Positions 17,538 to 26,583 are shown, numbered from the stretch's first letter. The stretch is 58,147 bases of DNA from Verrucomicrobiaceae bacterium (GCA_016795465.1 JAEUHK010000129.1:1-58147); one strand, 5' to 3'. Notes: generated by a model from the sequence alone, not told the origin. Translations and numbers: made by a program.

Positions 17538-17970
17538 CGGTCCAGCCGGAGTGATCGCTCGCTTTTGAACCGCAAGGGGAGATGGCGGGAGGAAAGTCCG
17601 GACACCACAAGGCAGCATGCCATGCGCAAGCATGGGGGGCGTGGCGCAAGCGACGTTCACAGACAGTGTCACAGAAAACAAACCGCCTCCGCGCAAGCGG
17701 CGGCAAGGGTGAAACGGCGGGGTAAGAGCCCACCGCCCCGACCGCGAGGAAGGGGGCACGACAAACCTCATGCGGTGCAAGACAGAACAGGGGAAACGGC
17801 CCGCCTGGCCGCAAGTCCCGCTCGAAAGGGCGGGATGGATAGCTCCGGGTAATAGTCGCACGGCCACCGCAAGGTGGAGGCGGTTCGGTCGCTCGAACCG
17901 ACAGATAAATGATCACAGCAAGGTGCCGCAAGGCATCGAGACACAGAATCCGGCTTATGAGGGCTGGGCC
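17538..17970 (+). ncRNA. rnpB: RNase P RNA (bacterial type A)
   Basis: The catalytic RNA of RNase P. Conserved blocks occur in the right order: GAGGAAAGTCCGG-type region near 17588-17601 (as gggaggaaagtccgg), ACAGAAAACAAACCGCC, GGTAAGAGCCCACCG, GGGGAAACGGCCCGCC, GGGTAATAGTC, AGATAAATGATCACAG and the 3' block ACAGAATCCGGCTTATG. P1 pairs CCAGCC (17542-17547) with GGCTGG (17962-17967), which sets the ends approximately. It lies only ~10 bp after the cyclase stop, so it may be co-transcribed or have its promoter inside that gene. Its terminator is at 17976-18005, inside a convergent gene. Confidence 0.95.
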
Positions 17971-18449
17971 ATCATGAGAGCGTCGGAGGAGACTCCGGCG
18001 CTCTCGCCTTTTCCGGCCAGCTTTGCCGCCGCTTCCTTCATCCGCCGCAGCACATAATACACCGTCTGGCTGCGCAGACGCACGAGCTCCGCCCCGATGA
18101 TCCGCGGCACAAAGTCCTCCCGGATGGCCTGGACGTCGTCGAGTGTGCAGCCATTGAGCCCACGGCATAAAACAACGCCGAGAGCCCGCGTGAGTGTCTG
18201 CACTTTCGGACCGAAACTGAGGGCAAAATGGGCGAGCGTGCCGTTTTCGAGCCTCAAGTGCACACCGACCTTGTCCGTGCATTCCGGATCGTGGCGCACG
18301 TCATCGAGGTCAAAGGCCTCGCCGGGCTTTGGCGCATGCTTTTCGGCTTGTGAGGCCAGTTCGATCAAGTTCTCGCGTCGCTCGCCTTCCGGCAGCGATT
18401 CAAAAAACGCGATCAACTCGCTCAAAGCGGCGGGGCAGGGGACTGACAT
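17955..18449 (-). CDS. SufE-like sulfur-acceptor protein
   Basis: 164 residues from the ATG at 18449. Matches to the SufE/CsdE family include the start (ALSELIAFFESLPEGERRENLIELA), a Cys in DPECTDKVGVHLRLENG at the place of the persulfide-accepting Cys loop, RALGVVLCRGLNGCTLDDVQAI, and the C-terminal LRSQTVYYVLRRMKEAA helix. SufE takes sulfur from a cysteine desulfurase for Fe-S cluster assembly. No suf operon is next to it. The last ~17 residues (GESAGVSSDALMMAQPS) are encoded by the rnpB terminator and 3' end and look non-conserved. In-frame ATG or other starts further upstream (to 18536) are possible. Confidence 0.75.
   Translation of the reverse strand: MSVPCPAALSELIAFFESLPEGERRENLIELASQAEKHAPKPGEAFDLDDVRHDPECTDKVGVHLRLENGTLAHFALSFGPKVQTLTRALGVVLCRGLNGCTLDDVQAIREDFVPRIIGAELVRLRSQTVYYVLRRMKEAAAKLAGKGESAGVSSDALMMAQPS
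17976..18005 (+). terminator. rnpB intrinsic terminator embedded in the sufE-like gene
   Basis: GAGAGCGTCGGAG, a 4-nt loop GAGA, then CTCCGGCGCTCTC: a 13-bp stem with one G-U-type pair, followed by GCCTTTTCC. It sits just after the RNase P RNA. The same bases encode the last residues of the convergent SufE-like protein. Confidence 0.75.
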
Positions 18450-18583
18450 CGTGAAAAGACCCATTAATGAAAGCCGGAAACCAGTTGATGCGCAACGTCG
18501 GTTACCGGCAGACGTTTTGTAACTGTGCGATGGCAACAGGGGTTAAGATTGGCCTGATTCCTTCGTCTGCTTTTTCTCCCTGA

Positions 18584-19582
18584 ATGACTTCCTTTGCCTC
18601 CCGCCCGCTCATCATCCGCCTCCGTCATCTGGCCGGAGCAGCCCGGAGCTATGCGGTGGGAGCACTGCTGATGCTCGGCTTGGTGGGGACCTACTTCCAG
18701 GAGGCGGAAAACTCGGCCTTTCATCGTCTCTCAAGCGCTGCCGGTGAAGAAGTGGTGAGCATCGAGGGGCGGCAGAAGCTTTCCGCTTACCTGAGCGACT
18801 CATTGAGATCGCGATTTGAGGGGCTGAGCCAGGAGGAACGGGAAGTCGTGCTGAGGCTCGCGTATGTCGCGAGACTCGCTCACGAGCGTGACCTGAACTT
18901 CGGCCGCTTTTCCCGCCCCGAGTGGCTGCCACGCTTTGGCGTGCGCGATCATTTGAATGATCCCAGCGGCAAATGCGCCAGCTACACGCTGATCCTTGGC
19001 AAACTGCTGAGCAGTTCCGGCTACACCGTTCGTAAAGTCGGTCTCGCTTCGTCAAAAACGAGTGAGCGCTCGCAGCATCATGTGCTGGAAGTGTGGCTGC
19101 CGGAGGCAGGGCGTTGGGCCGTGCTCGACACGATCTTCGCCCATGCCTTTGTCGATGCCTCCGGGCATCTGCGCTCGGCTGCGGAGGTGCGGGCGGACTG
19201 GGGCGTGGGCATCAAGGAACTGCCCGCAGGTTACGATGCGGAGAGCTTCAGCTACGCGTGCCTGTATTACACGAACTGGCGGCGCCTGCCCGGTTTTGGT
19301 ATCATCGAGGCGCTTTTCCCAGATGCCGATGCGTGGCTGCAGGCGCATGAGGTGGCGCTGCCTTTTGTCATCCAGTTGAACGGCTATGGCTGGATCGGCA
19401 CGCTGGCCTTTGGAGCGGCTGTCATGTGCATCATCGTGCCATGGTGGCTGCGGTGCCGGGCCTCACGCCGGCTCCTGGTGGCTTCGCGAAACGATGAGAA
19501 ATGCCGCCACGATGCCGAGGCAGGCATTGATGACCCACAACGTGCCCGGATGATGATCGAAGATGGCCATGCCAAGGGCTGA
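18584..19582 (+). CDS. Transglutaminase-like cysteine protein, membrane-anchored
   Basis: 332 residues. An N-terminal helix (SYAVGALLMLGLVGTYF) precedes a domain with the transglutaminase-core triad: Cys in NDPSGKCASYTLILGKLL, His in RSQHHVLEVWLPEAG and Asp in WAVLDTIFAHAF. A second helix lies near residues 268-290 (WIGTLAFGAAVMCIIVPWWL), followed by a ~40-residue basic/acidic tail. This layout occurs in periplasmic transglutaminase-like proteases. The tail is encoded on the strand opposite the last ~120 bp of the convergent MFS gene; whether it is made in this form is uncertain. Confidence 0.75.
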   Translation: MTSFASRPLIIRLRHLAGAARSYAVGALLMLGLVGTYFQEAENSAFHRLSSAAGEEVVSIEGRQKLSAYLSDSLRSRFEGLSQEEREVVLRLAYVARLAHERDLNFGRFSRPEWLPRFGVRDHLNDPSGKCASYTLILGKLLSSSGYTVRKVGLASSKTSERSQHHVLEVWLPEAGRWAVLDTIFAHAFVDASGHLRSAAEVRADWGVGIKELPAGYDAESFSYACLYYTNWRRLPGFGIIEALFPDADAWLQAHEVALPFVIQLNGYGWIGTLAFGAAVMCIIVPWWLRCRASRRLLVASRNDEKCRHDAEAGIDDPQRARMMIEDGHAKG

Positions 19583-20635
19583 GCTGGCCGTGTTGCCCGC
19601 GCACCACGCGAAGCCAAGAAAGCCCACATAGCGTCCACGCATGTCCTCCGGTGCCAGACTGGCCGCGTAAGCCTGCTGGCGCGAAAAGGCCGTCATCTCG
19701 CCGATGGTGAAAAGCACCATCATGAACACGAAAGCCATCAAAGCGCCGCTCGATTGGAACACGAGGAAGCTCGCCCCCATCAGGATGTAGCCCGCGGCCA
19801 GCACACCGCGCACCGGCAGGCGGCGCAGCACATTCGCCAGCGGCACTTCGAAGAGGCAGATCATCACGCCATTCAGCGCCAGCACATAACCGCACCAGTC
19901 GATCGGCAGTTCATTCCGCTCAAAGTGCAGCGCGAAGGTGGTGTTCGTCTGCCGGAAGATCCAGGCGGTGCATACGCAGGCTCCGAAAAGCGCCAGGAAC
20001 GGCTTGTTTTGCCGGATCGAGACCCACGCATGCCCCCAGCCTGCCTGTGAAGCCTCCGTTCGCCGGCCACGCGGCAGAAAAAGCCATGCGATGACGCCAA
20101 AGAAAGCCGAAGTGGCCGCATCGACGACGAAGAGCCAGAAGAACGACGTATGCGCTGCCAGCAATCCGGCGGTCGCCGGTCCGAGCGACCAGGCGAGATT
20201 GATCGCGAAGCGTTGCACGGCAAAGGCCACCACGCGATGCTCCGGTGCCACGATGTCCTGGACCAGTGCGGCACTGGCAGGATGGCCCGCCTCATTGACC
20301 GCTCCGGTGATGAAGGCCAGCACCGCCAGCGTTCGCCAGTCCACTGCCTGCGATACGGCCATCATGCATACCGCTCCGCCGAGCGCTGACACGGCCATCG
20401 TCACATTTCTCCCGAGTCGATCCGCCAGCCATCCACCGAGCCAGGCGGCGGCGAAGCCACCCAGCGAATAGGCTGCCACCGCGTAACCGGCCTGCGTGGT
20501 CGTGTTTCCATTCCGCGTGATGAACAGCGCGAGAAACGGCACGACAAAAACACCAAAGCGATTCACAAACGTCGCGCCCACTAGCACCCAGAAAGGTCGC
20601 GGTAGGTGACGGAGTTGGTGACGCAGCGCGGCCAT
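19463..20635 (-). CDS. MFS transporter
   Basis: 390 residues with about twelve membrane helices. The cytoplasmic loop 2-3 motif of major facilitator proteins is visible as GGWLADRLGRNVTM. Other cues are the N-terminal FVNRFGVFVVPFLALFIT, EAGHPASAALVQDIV, and the second-half loop FEVPLANVLRRLPVRGVLAAG. It resembles multidrug/sugar-efflux (MdtH/SetA-like) exporters; the substrate is unknown. The C-terminal end overlaps the convergent transglutaminase-like gene by 120 bp. The ATG is at 20635. Confidence 0.88.
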   Translation of the reverse strand: MAALRHQLRHLPRPFWVLVGATFVNRFGVFVVPFLALFITRNGNTTTQAGYAVAAYSLGGFAAAWLGGWLADRLGRNVTMAVSALGGAVCMMAVSQAVDWRTLAVLAFITGAVNEAGHPASAALVQDIVAPEHRVVAFAVQRFAINLAWSLGPATAGLLAAHTSFFWLFVVDAATSAFFGVIAWLFLPRGRRTEASQAGWGHAWVSIRQNKPFLALFGACVCTAWIFRQTNTTFALHFERNELPIDWCGYVLALNGVMICLFEVPLANVLRRLPVRGVLAAGYILMGASFLVFQSSGALMAFVFMMVLFTIGEMTAFSRQQAYAASLAPEDMRGRYVGFLGFAWCAGNTASSALGMAIFDHHPGTLWVINACLGIVAAFLIVSRSHQEPA

Positions 20636-20678
20636 GCCGTCCTATGGCGATGCGCGCCACTGCTGCAACGTGGCCTTT

Positions 20679-22109
20679 TCAAGCCATGAAGCCAATGGGA
20701 GGCGATGAGCTGCCCGGCGAGTAAAAGTTCCCGATGTTGGGCAATACGAGCGGAAGGTCAGTCGGCGACACACCGAGCCATAGGGCGAGTTCGGCAAAGA
20801 ACTGGTCACAGCTCGTGGTTGGGATCAAACGGCCACTGCCGAGGTCGAGCGGGTTTTGCTCAGGGCCGCTCTGTGGATTCAGCGCGAGGCTGGGGAACTG
20901 GCCGTGGATCTTATTCCCGACCACGCTGCCGCCGACAACGAGTTGGTTTCCTCCCCACGCGTGATCGCTGCCCTGGCCATTGCTCGTCAGTGTGCGGCCA
21001 AAGTCTGACGCGGTGAAGAGGGTGACGTTGTTCTGCATGCCCATGGCGGTGAGGGCATTGTAAAAGGCTCCGATGGCCGCGCTGACCTGCGGCAGCATCT
21101 GGCTCTGGTAAGTGAGCACACCGCTGTGATGATCCCAGCCGCCCCAGTTGATGAAGAAGGTCTGCCGCACGGCACCGAGCGAGGCATGCGCATGGCCTTG
21201 GATGGCCTTGGCGATCATTTGCAGTCGGGAACCCACATAGGTCGAGGGAAAGGTCACACCGCCGGGCAAGGCCGCGGAGGTCGCGGTGGTGAAGGCGTTG
21301 TAGGCATCCAGCGCGGCTTTTTTCCGGTTGTTGAAGGTCTGCATCATCACGTTCGAGTATTGCAGCGCCAGCTGGCTGTCCACGCCTTGGCTGAAGGCTT
21401 GGCTGCCGGTGTCATACTGCTGCCAGCCGAACTTGTAATTTTGCAAAGCGACCGCTCCGCCCGTGGTGATGGCATACTCGGCCACGTTGTTGCCCGTCTG
21501 CCAGACATTGCTGCCATCGAGCGAGATGTTCATCGGCACCTTCGGGTTCGCATTGAGGCCCTGGAGCAGATCTGCCGTGCGTCCGGCCCAGCCGATGCCG
21601 GAACGCTGATGCGGCAGGCTCGTCTGCCACTGCTCGATTTGATCCGAGTGGGAGAAAAGGCCGAGCGGCAGCAGCTTCGCGAGCGTGTTCACCTGCGTGC
21701 GGTTCTGCACGGGCTCGATGAGCGTGCCCACATTAGCCACGAAGGCCGCGTTCCCCGCATCAAACAGCGTTGCGATCTCCGGCATGCCGGAATGCACCCC
21801 AAAGGTGGGCTGGCCGGTGGGATGAATGTCGATGAGCGAACCGGGCGCGAGGGCGAGATTTGACCGCGTGGCCTGATACTGCGCATACGCGGAGGCTTCC
21901 CGCGGCACGAGCATGTTGAAGCTGTCATTGCCACCGGAGAGGAACAGGCAAACGAGAGCACGATACTCGCCATTCGCTGGCGCGGTGACCGCGGAGATTT
22001 TTTCGGCCAAGGAGAGGTTCAAGAGCGTGTTCAGCACCGGAATCGAGCTCACTGCGCCACAACTGGCCTGTCCGAGAAACTGCCGGCGGTTTTGAGAGAA
22101 GGTTATCAT
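20679..22109 (-). CDS. DUF1501 family secreted protein
   Basis: 476 residues. It begins MITFSQNRRQFLGQASCGAV, a twin-arginine-like start followed by a weakly hydrophobic stretch. Family blocks: ALVCLFLSGGNDSFNMLVPRE, GVHSGMPEIATLFDAG, FINWGGWDHHSGVL and TLFTASDFGRTLTSNGQGSDHAWGGNQLVVGG. DUF1501 proteins belong to the alkaline phosphatase/sulfatase superfamily by fold, but their activity is not established. The gene starts 19 bp downstream of the DUF1800 gene and is the last of a four-gene operon (BlaI, M56, DUF1800, DUF1501). DUF1501/DUF1800 pairs are common in this phylum. Confidence 0.93.
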   Translation of the reverse strand: MITFSQNRRQFLGQASCGAVSSIPVLNTLLNLSLAEKISAVTAPANGEYRALVCLFLSGGNDSFNMLVPREASAYAQYQATRSNLALAPGSLIDIHPTGQPTFGVHSGMPEIATLFDAGNAAFVANVGTLIEPVQNRTQVNTLAKLLPLGLFSHSDQIEQWQTSLPHQRSGIGWAGRTADLLQGLNANPKVPMNISLDGSNVWQTGNNVAEYAITTGGAVALQNYKFGWQQYDTGSQAFSQGVDSQLALQYSNVMMQTFNNRKKAALDAYNAFTTATSAALPGGVTFPSTYVGSRLQMIAKAIQGHAHASLGAVRQTFFINWGGWDHHSGVLTYQSQMLPQVSAAIGAFYNALTAMGMQNNVTLFTASDFGRTLTSNGQGSDHAWGGNQLVVGGSVVGNKIHGQFPSLALNPQSGPEQNPLDLGSGRLIPTTSCDQFFAELALWLGVSPTDLPLVLPNIGNFYSPGSSSPPIGFMA

Positions 22110-22128
22110 GGCATCAAAGGGCGAAGGG

Positions 22129-24720
22129 TTAGCGCATCACATTAAACTCAGCCGAGGTGACGATGGCATTGATGAGCTGGCGGAGACGCTCGCGGTGCCA
22201 CTGCCAGCCGTAATCGGGCGGTTTGATGCGATCGACGGACTCGCGGATGCATTGAAAGAGCTGCGGGCTCATCGTGCCGCCCATCAGCGTAAGGTCGTAG
22301 CGACGAATCAAAGTGTCGAGGTCCATCAAGTTGCTTACGCTCGGCACGTCCTCGTTGAGGTTCGCGGCGGGAACTATCATCGAGAGCTCGGGGTCGGTGT
22401 TGAGACGCACGTTGTAGGCAGGTGTGCCGGAACCCCAGCGATGCAGCGAATTGTCACCGATGGCCTGGAGGAAGTAATTCGCGCCGGTGATGGCGCTGCT
22501 GGCATTCAATAGCTGGAACTCCGGTGCCACGAGACCCATCTCCGTCACCGGGCCGGGCGGGCTGTGGTTCGGCAGGAAGAAGTTGAAGACGCTCGGCGAG
22601 TTCTGCGGGTCCTGCAGATGGTCGAGATTGAACTGGTCGAGCGGGTAATGCCCGGAGGTGGAGGCCGCGTTGAAGGCCCGGGCGAGATTCACCACGCGCA
22701 GGAAAGGCTCGCGCAGCTTGCCAAACGTCGGCGAGTCCATCATCGCCGGATCACGAGCCTCCGGGTCCATGAGGATCTGCTTGATCACGGCCTTCATGTC
22801 GCCGCGCACGTTGCTGCCGTTGTTGTTAAACTTCGCCGCCACGCGGCCGATGTAGTCGTGGCTCGGATTGGAGGTCACGAAGCGCTGGATCAGCCGCAGC
22901 GCGATGAAGGGGCCGACGTTCGGATGATTGAAAAGGTTCGTCACCGCCGCGTCGATGTCGAGAGCGCCCGCGGTGCCCGTGTTGCCCGGGCTGGGCGTGC
23001 GTGCGGGCAGCGTGAGACCGCCCAGCAGCGTCTTGGCATCGCAGTCGTGGTAGGCATCCCAGATCTTCATCGGGTGCAGGCGGTCGCCATTCGTGAGGTT
23101 GCTCGGATTGAAGCCGATGCTGTCATACCAGGTCAGGCCGGTGAAGACGCGGGCCAGTTCCGTGATGTCCGCGTTGCTGTAAGTCGGGATGAACTGCCCG
23201 GCGTATGGATGCGGGGCCTGGTAGGTCTTCCTCACGCCGTTCGTCTCCAGCTCCCACAGGCCGATGGTGAAGAGCTGCATGATCTCGCGGGCGAAGTTTT
23301 CATCGGGATGCAGGTTGAGAGCGGGATTCGCCTTTTGATTGCCGAGGTGGCTCAGGTAAACGCCCATCACCGGGTGCATGGCCACGGCCTTGAGGATGTC
23401 GAGGTAGTTGCCGAAGCCATGCTCGACAAAGATGTCGTAGTAGTTCGCCATGCCCTCGTAATCGACCGCGAGGGTCTCCGGCCGGTCGCTGGTCACCAGG
23501 ATCTCGCTCAAGGCGAAGGCGACACGTTGACGCAGCAGATCGGGAAGCTGGTCCGCAGGTGAATCGGGCCGCAGCTTCGGAGAGCCCATCGCACGACGCC
23601 ACCACGAGTGCTGTTTGTAGTTTCCGAAAAGGTCAATGGCGTTGCCGTATTGCAGAGCCCAGTTCGTGTAAGGCTGGATGTAGCCCTTCGGCCGCGTGAA
23701 CTGGTCCTCGATCCATGCGTCAATGCCCATGGTCATCACCTCCTCGACGTTTTCAGGCACGCCGTCGCCATCAGTGCCATCCTGATCAGGGCCAAAGGCT
23801 GCCTGGATGAGAAAACGGGCCGCTTCCTTCGCAGAAGGCAGCGGCGAGGCATCACCAACCGTCGCCGTGGCGCTCGTCACGCTGCCGAGGGTGTAGCCAC
23901 TGCCGCTCGTGACGGTCACCACGATGTCTTCGATGCCTTCGACGGCAGCGTCATTGACCGGGGTGAGTGCGATCCATGTCTCGCGAGCTCCGAAAGGCAT
24001 CGTCACCTGCGTGGCGGGGATGTTCGCCGTGAAGTCGCTGTTGCGTGTCGCACCGCCGGTGAAGGTCACATTGATGGTCACTGGCTTCAGCCCGCCGCTG
24101 CGGCGGATGGCGATCACGCCCTTGTCCGGCCAGTCTTCCCGCATGTCACCATCCACCAAACCCACGGTGATCGTGCTCGTGGCATTCAGCGAGCTTTGCA
24201 CCCGCGTGAGGTCGGCGATGTCATTGCGGTCGCTATGGTTGAGCAGCGGATTGAAGCCAATTTGATGCTCCTCCCAGTCGCTGAGGCCATCGGAGTCGCT
24301 GTCGAGATCATCCGCGGCCAGTTTGAAGAACCAGCGGCTCTGCGCGGCCGTGCTGAGCGATTCGAGCATCGAGGCACCGTCGCCGGTGAAAGTGCCCAAC
24401 AGGATGAAATTCGCCGGATTGAGGTCGGGACTGCCAAAAAGCTGATAGCGCTTTCCTGCCTGACTCGCCCACGAAACCTGCACCTGGCCCGGAAGTCCCG
24501 GCGTGAGGCCCGATTTCGGAAAATCGGCTCCATTGAGCGGATTGGTGCCTGCGAGGCTTTCGATGGCATTGCTGAAGCCATCGCCATCCGCGTCGGCCGT
24601 CGGAGCGAGGCCGGAGACGCCATACGCGATCTCCCAGATGTCACTCTGCTGGTTGGCGTTTCCATCGAAGGCATGCGCCAGTGGGGCTGCGAGAAAGAGA
24701 AGGAGGGCGAGCCGCTTCAT
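22129..24720 (-). CDS. DUF1800 family secreted protein with calcium-type repeats and a Calx-beta-like domain
   Basis: 863 residues. A signal peptide (MKRLALLLFLAAPLAHA) is followed by Asp-rich thrombospondin-3/EF-hand-like repeats (DADGDGFSNAIESLAGTNP and DLDSDSDGLSDWEEHQIGFN). A Calx-beta-like segment follows (VTINVTFTGGATRNSDF to VEGIEDIVVTVTSGSGYTLG). The C-terminal ~550 residues are DUF1800: EAARFLIQAAFGP, LRQRVAFALSEILVTSD, NFAREIMQLFTIGLWEL, ELARVFTGLTWY and SPSVFNFFLPNHSPPG. The function of DUF1800 is not established. Its start overlaps the M56 stop (ATGA). Confidence 0.93.
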   Translation of the reverse strand: MKRLALLLFLAAPLAHAFDGNANQQSDIWEIAYGVSGLAPTADADGDGFSNAIESLAGTNPLNGADFPKSGLTPGLPGQVQVSWASQAGKRYQLFGSPDLNPANFILLGTFTGDGASMLESLSTAAQSRWFFKLAADDLDSDSDGLSDWEEHQIGFNPLLNHSDRNDIADLTRVQSSLNATSTITVGLVDGDMREDWPDKGVIAIRRSGGLKPVTINVTFTGGATRNSDFTANIPATQVTMPFGARETWIALTPVNDAAVEGIEDIVVTVTSGSGYTLGSVTSATATVGDASPLPSAKEAARFLIQAAFGPDQDGTDGDGVPENVEEVMTMGIDAWIEDQFTRPKGYIQPYTNWALQYGNAIDLFGNYKQHSWWRRAMGSPKLRPDSPADQLPDLLRQRVAFALSEILVTSDRPETLAVDYEGMANYYDIFVEHGFGNYLDILKAVAMHPVMGVYLSHLGNQKANPALNLHPDENFAREIMQLFTIGLWELETNGVRKTYQAPHPYAGQFIPTYSNADITELARVFTGLTWYDSIGFNPSNLTNGDRLHPMKIWDAYHDCDAKTLLGGLTLPARTPSPGNTGTAGALDIDAAVTNLFNHPNVGPFIALRLIQRFVTSNPSHDYIGRVAAKFNNNGSNVRGDMKAVIKQILMDPEARDPAMMDSPTFGKLREPFLRVVNLARAFNAASTSGHYPLDQFNLDHLQDPQNSPSVFNFFLPNHSPPGPVTEMGLVAPEFQLLNASSAITGANYFLQAIGDNSLHRWGSGTPAYNVRLNTDPELSMIVPAANLNEDVPSVSNLMDLDTLIRRYDLTLMGGTMSPQLFQCIRESVDRIKPPDYGWQWHRERLRQLINAIVTSAEFNVMR

Positions 24721-25811
24721 ATCGAGGGAGAGGTTGGTTGAATGAGATTGTCTGATGCCGGGACACTGCCCGCATGCGCCTCGAAGCCGAGGCGGATCGT
24801 GATGGAAAGCGCCACCAATGCGAGGGTGAGTCGTGCGCCCTGCAATCGCAGCGGAAACACATCACCCAGCAGCACCTGCACACGACGCAGCAGGCTGCCG
24901 CTGTTCGCTCCCACGGCAAGGCAAGCCCGGCTGCTGCTGGATTCGGCGAGATGTCCCAGTGCTTGCGCAAGGCCGCGGCGGTCGTCGATGCGGCACACCG
25001 CCAGCTCATCCGCGCACAATTCACGCTCGTGGCGGATGCATCGCGAGATCCAAAGCACGGCAGGATGCCAGAACAGGAAAGTCTCGATGAGGAACTGCAG
25101 CGCATTCCACCAAGGATCACGGCGGATGAGGTGCGCGATTTCATGGGCCAGCAGCATGTGTCGTTCTTCCTCGGGAAAGGCGGCATCAAAATCAGCGGGG
25201 ACGACGATCATCGGCTGCCAGCCACCTGCGACGACGGGGGCTTCCACCATGTCGCTTTGCCGGCATTCGATCGCTTGACCGCATTGCATCGAATTCGCGA
25301 CTGCAGCCACCATTTGCCGCGTCCCGGGCGAAGCAATCACCGCCTTGTCGAGCCGTCGCAGCAGAAGCGACCAGCCTCGCCTGAAACGCCAAAGCAGGAG
25401 CATGGCTCCTATCATCCACACTCCCGCGAGCACAGGGAAGATATTCAATGCCACCTGCGTCTGCTCGACGGTCAGAATCACCGTCACACGAGGCACGGGA
25501 ACTGGCCCGCGCCAGCGCAGCATGACATGCATGCCGGGTGTCTGCGGTTCCTTTGGCACGGTGACGACGGCCTGCACGACGCCTCTTTGGTTGTCAAAGT
25601 GGTTCAAAAAGCGTGTCGCGATGATGAGGGGCAATGCCGTGCAAATGATCAACGCCAGCCAGGCACACGCATGGCGGCTGCGGGCTGAAGCATGGCGCAA
25701 AAGCCTGTTCGCGCCCCACAACACCGCGGCCACCATCGAGGCCTGCCACACGAGGTGCACCACGACCCACCCGAGGGTGTGTAGCAGCGGATCATGGGCA
25801 CCAGCGTTCAT
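24717..25811 (-). CDS. BlaR1/MecR1-type M56 membrane peptidase
   Basis: 364 residues. N-terminal helices (LGWVVVHLVWQASMVAAVLWGANRLL and HACAWLALIICTALPLIIA), a third near residues 125-145 (IFPVLAGVWMIGAMLLLW), then a cytosolic zinc-protease loop with HEIAH in MLLAHEIAHLIRRDPWWN and the downstream CIRHERELCADELAV block typical of M56. It ends shortly after a final helix; there is no extracellular penicillin-binding sensor domain. M56 peptidases inactivate the BlaI/MecI repressor on signal. The stop/start overlaps on both sides (ATGA with BlaI upstream and DUF1800 downstream) show tight translational coupling. Confidence 0.92.
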   Translation of the reverse strand: MNAGAHDPLLHTLGWVVVHLVWQASMVAAVLWGANRLLRHASARSRHACAWLALIICTALPLIIATRFLNHFDNQRGVVQAVVTVPKEPQTPGMHVMLRWRGPVPVPRVTVILTVEQTQVALNIFPVLAGVWMIGAMLLLWRFRRGWSLLLRRLDKAVIASPGTRQMVAAVANSMQCGQAIECRQSDMVEAPVVAGGWQPMIVVPADFDAAFPEEERHMLLAHEIAHLIRRDPWWNALQFLIETFLFWHPAVLWISRCIRHERELCADELAVCRIDDRRGLAQALGHLAESSSSRACLAVGANSGSLLRRVQVLLGDVFPLRLQGARLTLALVALSITIRLGFEAHAGSVPASDNLIQPTSPSI

Positions 25812-26203
25812 TTTGAGCCTCCTTTGCCCCTTTTCCTGGCCAGCAACTCTTTGATCTGCAGCAATTCATCCGGCTTCACCTTCGCCGCACCGAGGGCGCT
25901 GAGCACCAGCTCCTCGGTTGAACCTCCAAAGACACGGTCGATCAGCTGTTTGAGCATGCTTTGCCGCGTTTTGTCCCGCTCGATGGCGGCGCTGAAGCGG
26001 TGGGAACGCTCCGAGTCATCCCGCGTGACCAAGCCCTTCTCATGCATGACCTGCATGACCTTCAGCGTCGTCGTGTAAGCAGTGCCGCGGGGCTCATTCA
26101 CAGCTTCATGGACCTCGCGCACCGTGGATGGGCCACGTTCCCAGAGAATCTGAAGAATCTCCATTTCCGCCTCGGTGGGCATTTTTGACGTGCGAACAGG
26201 CAT
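25808..26203 (-). CDS. BlaI/MecI-family repressor
   Basis: 131 residues. Winged-helix repressor: MPTEAEMEILQILWERGPSTVREVHEAV, recognition part GTAYTTTLKVMQVMHEKGLVTRD, then the wing and the C-terminal dimerisation helices. In the known systems the M56 partner cleaves the repressor within the C-terminal part. It heads a four-gene operon whose other members are M56, DUF1800 and DUF1501, and an operator-like dyad sits in its own promoter (26216-26231), so autorepression is likely. A beta-lactamase gene is not in the operon, so the signal is probably not a beta-lactam. Confidence 0.95.
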   Translation of the reverse strand: MPVRTSKMPTEAEMEILQILWERGPSTVREVHEAVNEPRGTAYTTTLKVMQVMHEKGLVTRDDSERSHRFSAAIERDKTRQSMLKQLIDRVFGGSTEELVLSALGAAKVKPDELLQIKELLARKRGKGGSK

Positions 26204-26583
26204 GGTCGCATGAAATACGAAATAACTCGTAGTTTGTCAATAAAGTATCCCCATCTCGATGGCTCCGCCCGCGTTTGGCGTTCAGCCGCCGCCAGTCCTG
26301 TCGCTGGTGAAAAGCACATGCTGGCCTTGTCACCACCGCTGATGCCCCCCCCGGATGGCCCACCATCCCCGCGACGAAGATGGAACGCATCTGGGAGATG
26401 AACTTCGGGTATTGTTTGGTGTGGAGGGAGTGTTGACTCGAAGACATCGCAAGGCCCACCATCGTATGGAACAGTTTCCTGGTAGAATGGAAAAGATCGT
26501 ATTCACTTCAGAACACACAGCCGAACTTCAACGTAAGCGTGAGTTCATTGAACAGGGTTTGGCCAGCGATGCTGAGCCCCCCA
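26204..26583. other. Intergenic region without a recognisable gene
   Basis: Apart from the BlaI promoter at its left end I see no convincing gene here. Short open frames exist on both strands, but they have no family resemblance and run into the REP-like palindromes at the right, as decayed or non-coding DNA would. Confidence 0.5.
26212..26240 (-). promoter_or_regulatory. BlaI operon promoter with an operator-like dyad
   Basis: On the minus strand TTGACA (26240-26235, a perfect -35) is followed after 17 bp by TATTTC (26217-26212, weak -10). Between them and overlapping the -10 is the dyad TACGA-N6-TCGTA (26216-26231), close to the TACTACA/TGTAGTA style of BlaI/MecI operators. The start codon is only 8 bp after the -10, which would give a nearly leaderless mRNA. 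Confidence 0.5.
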
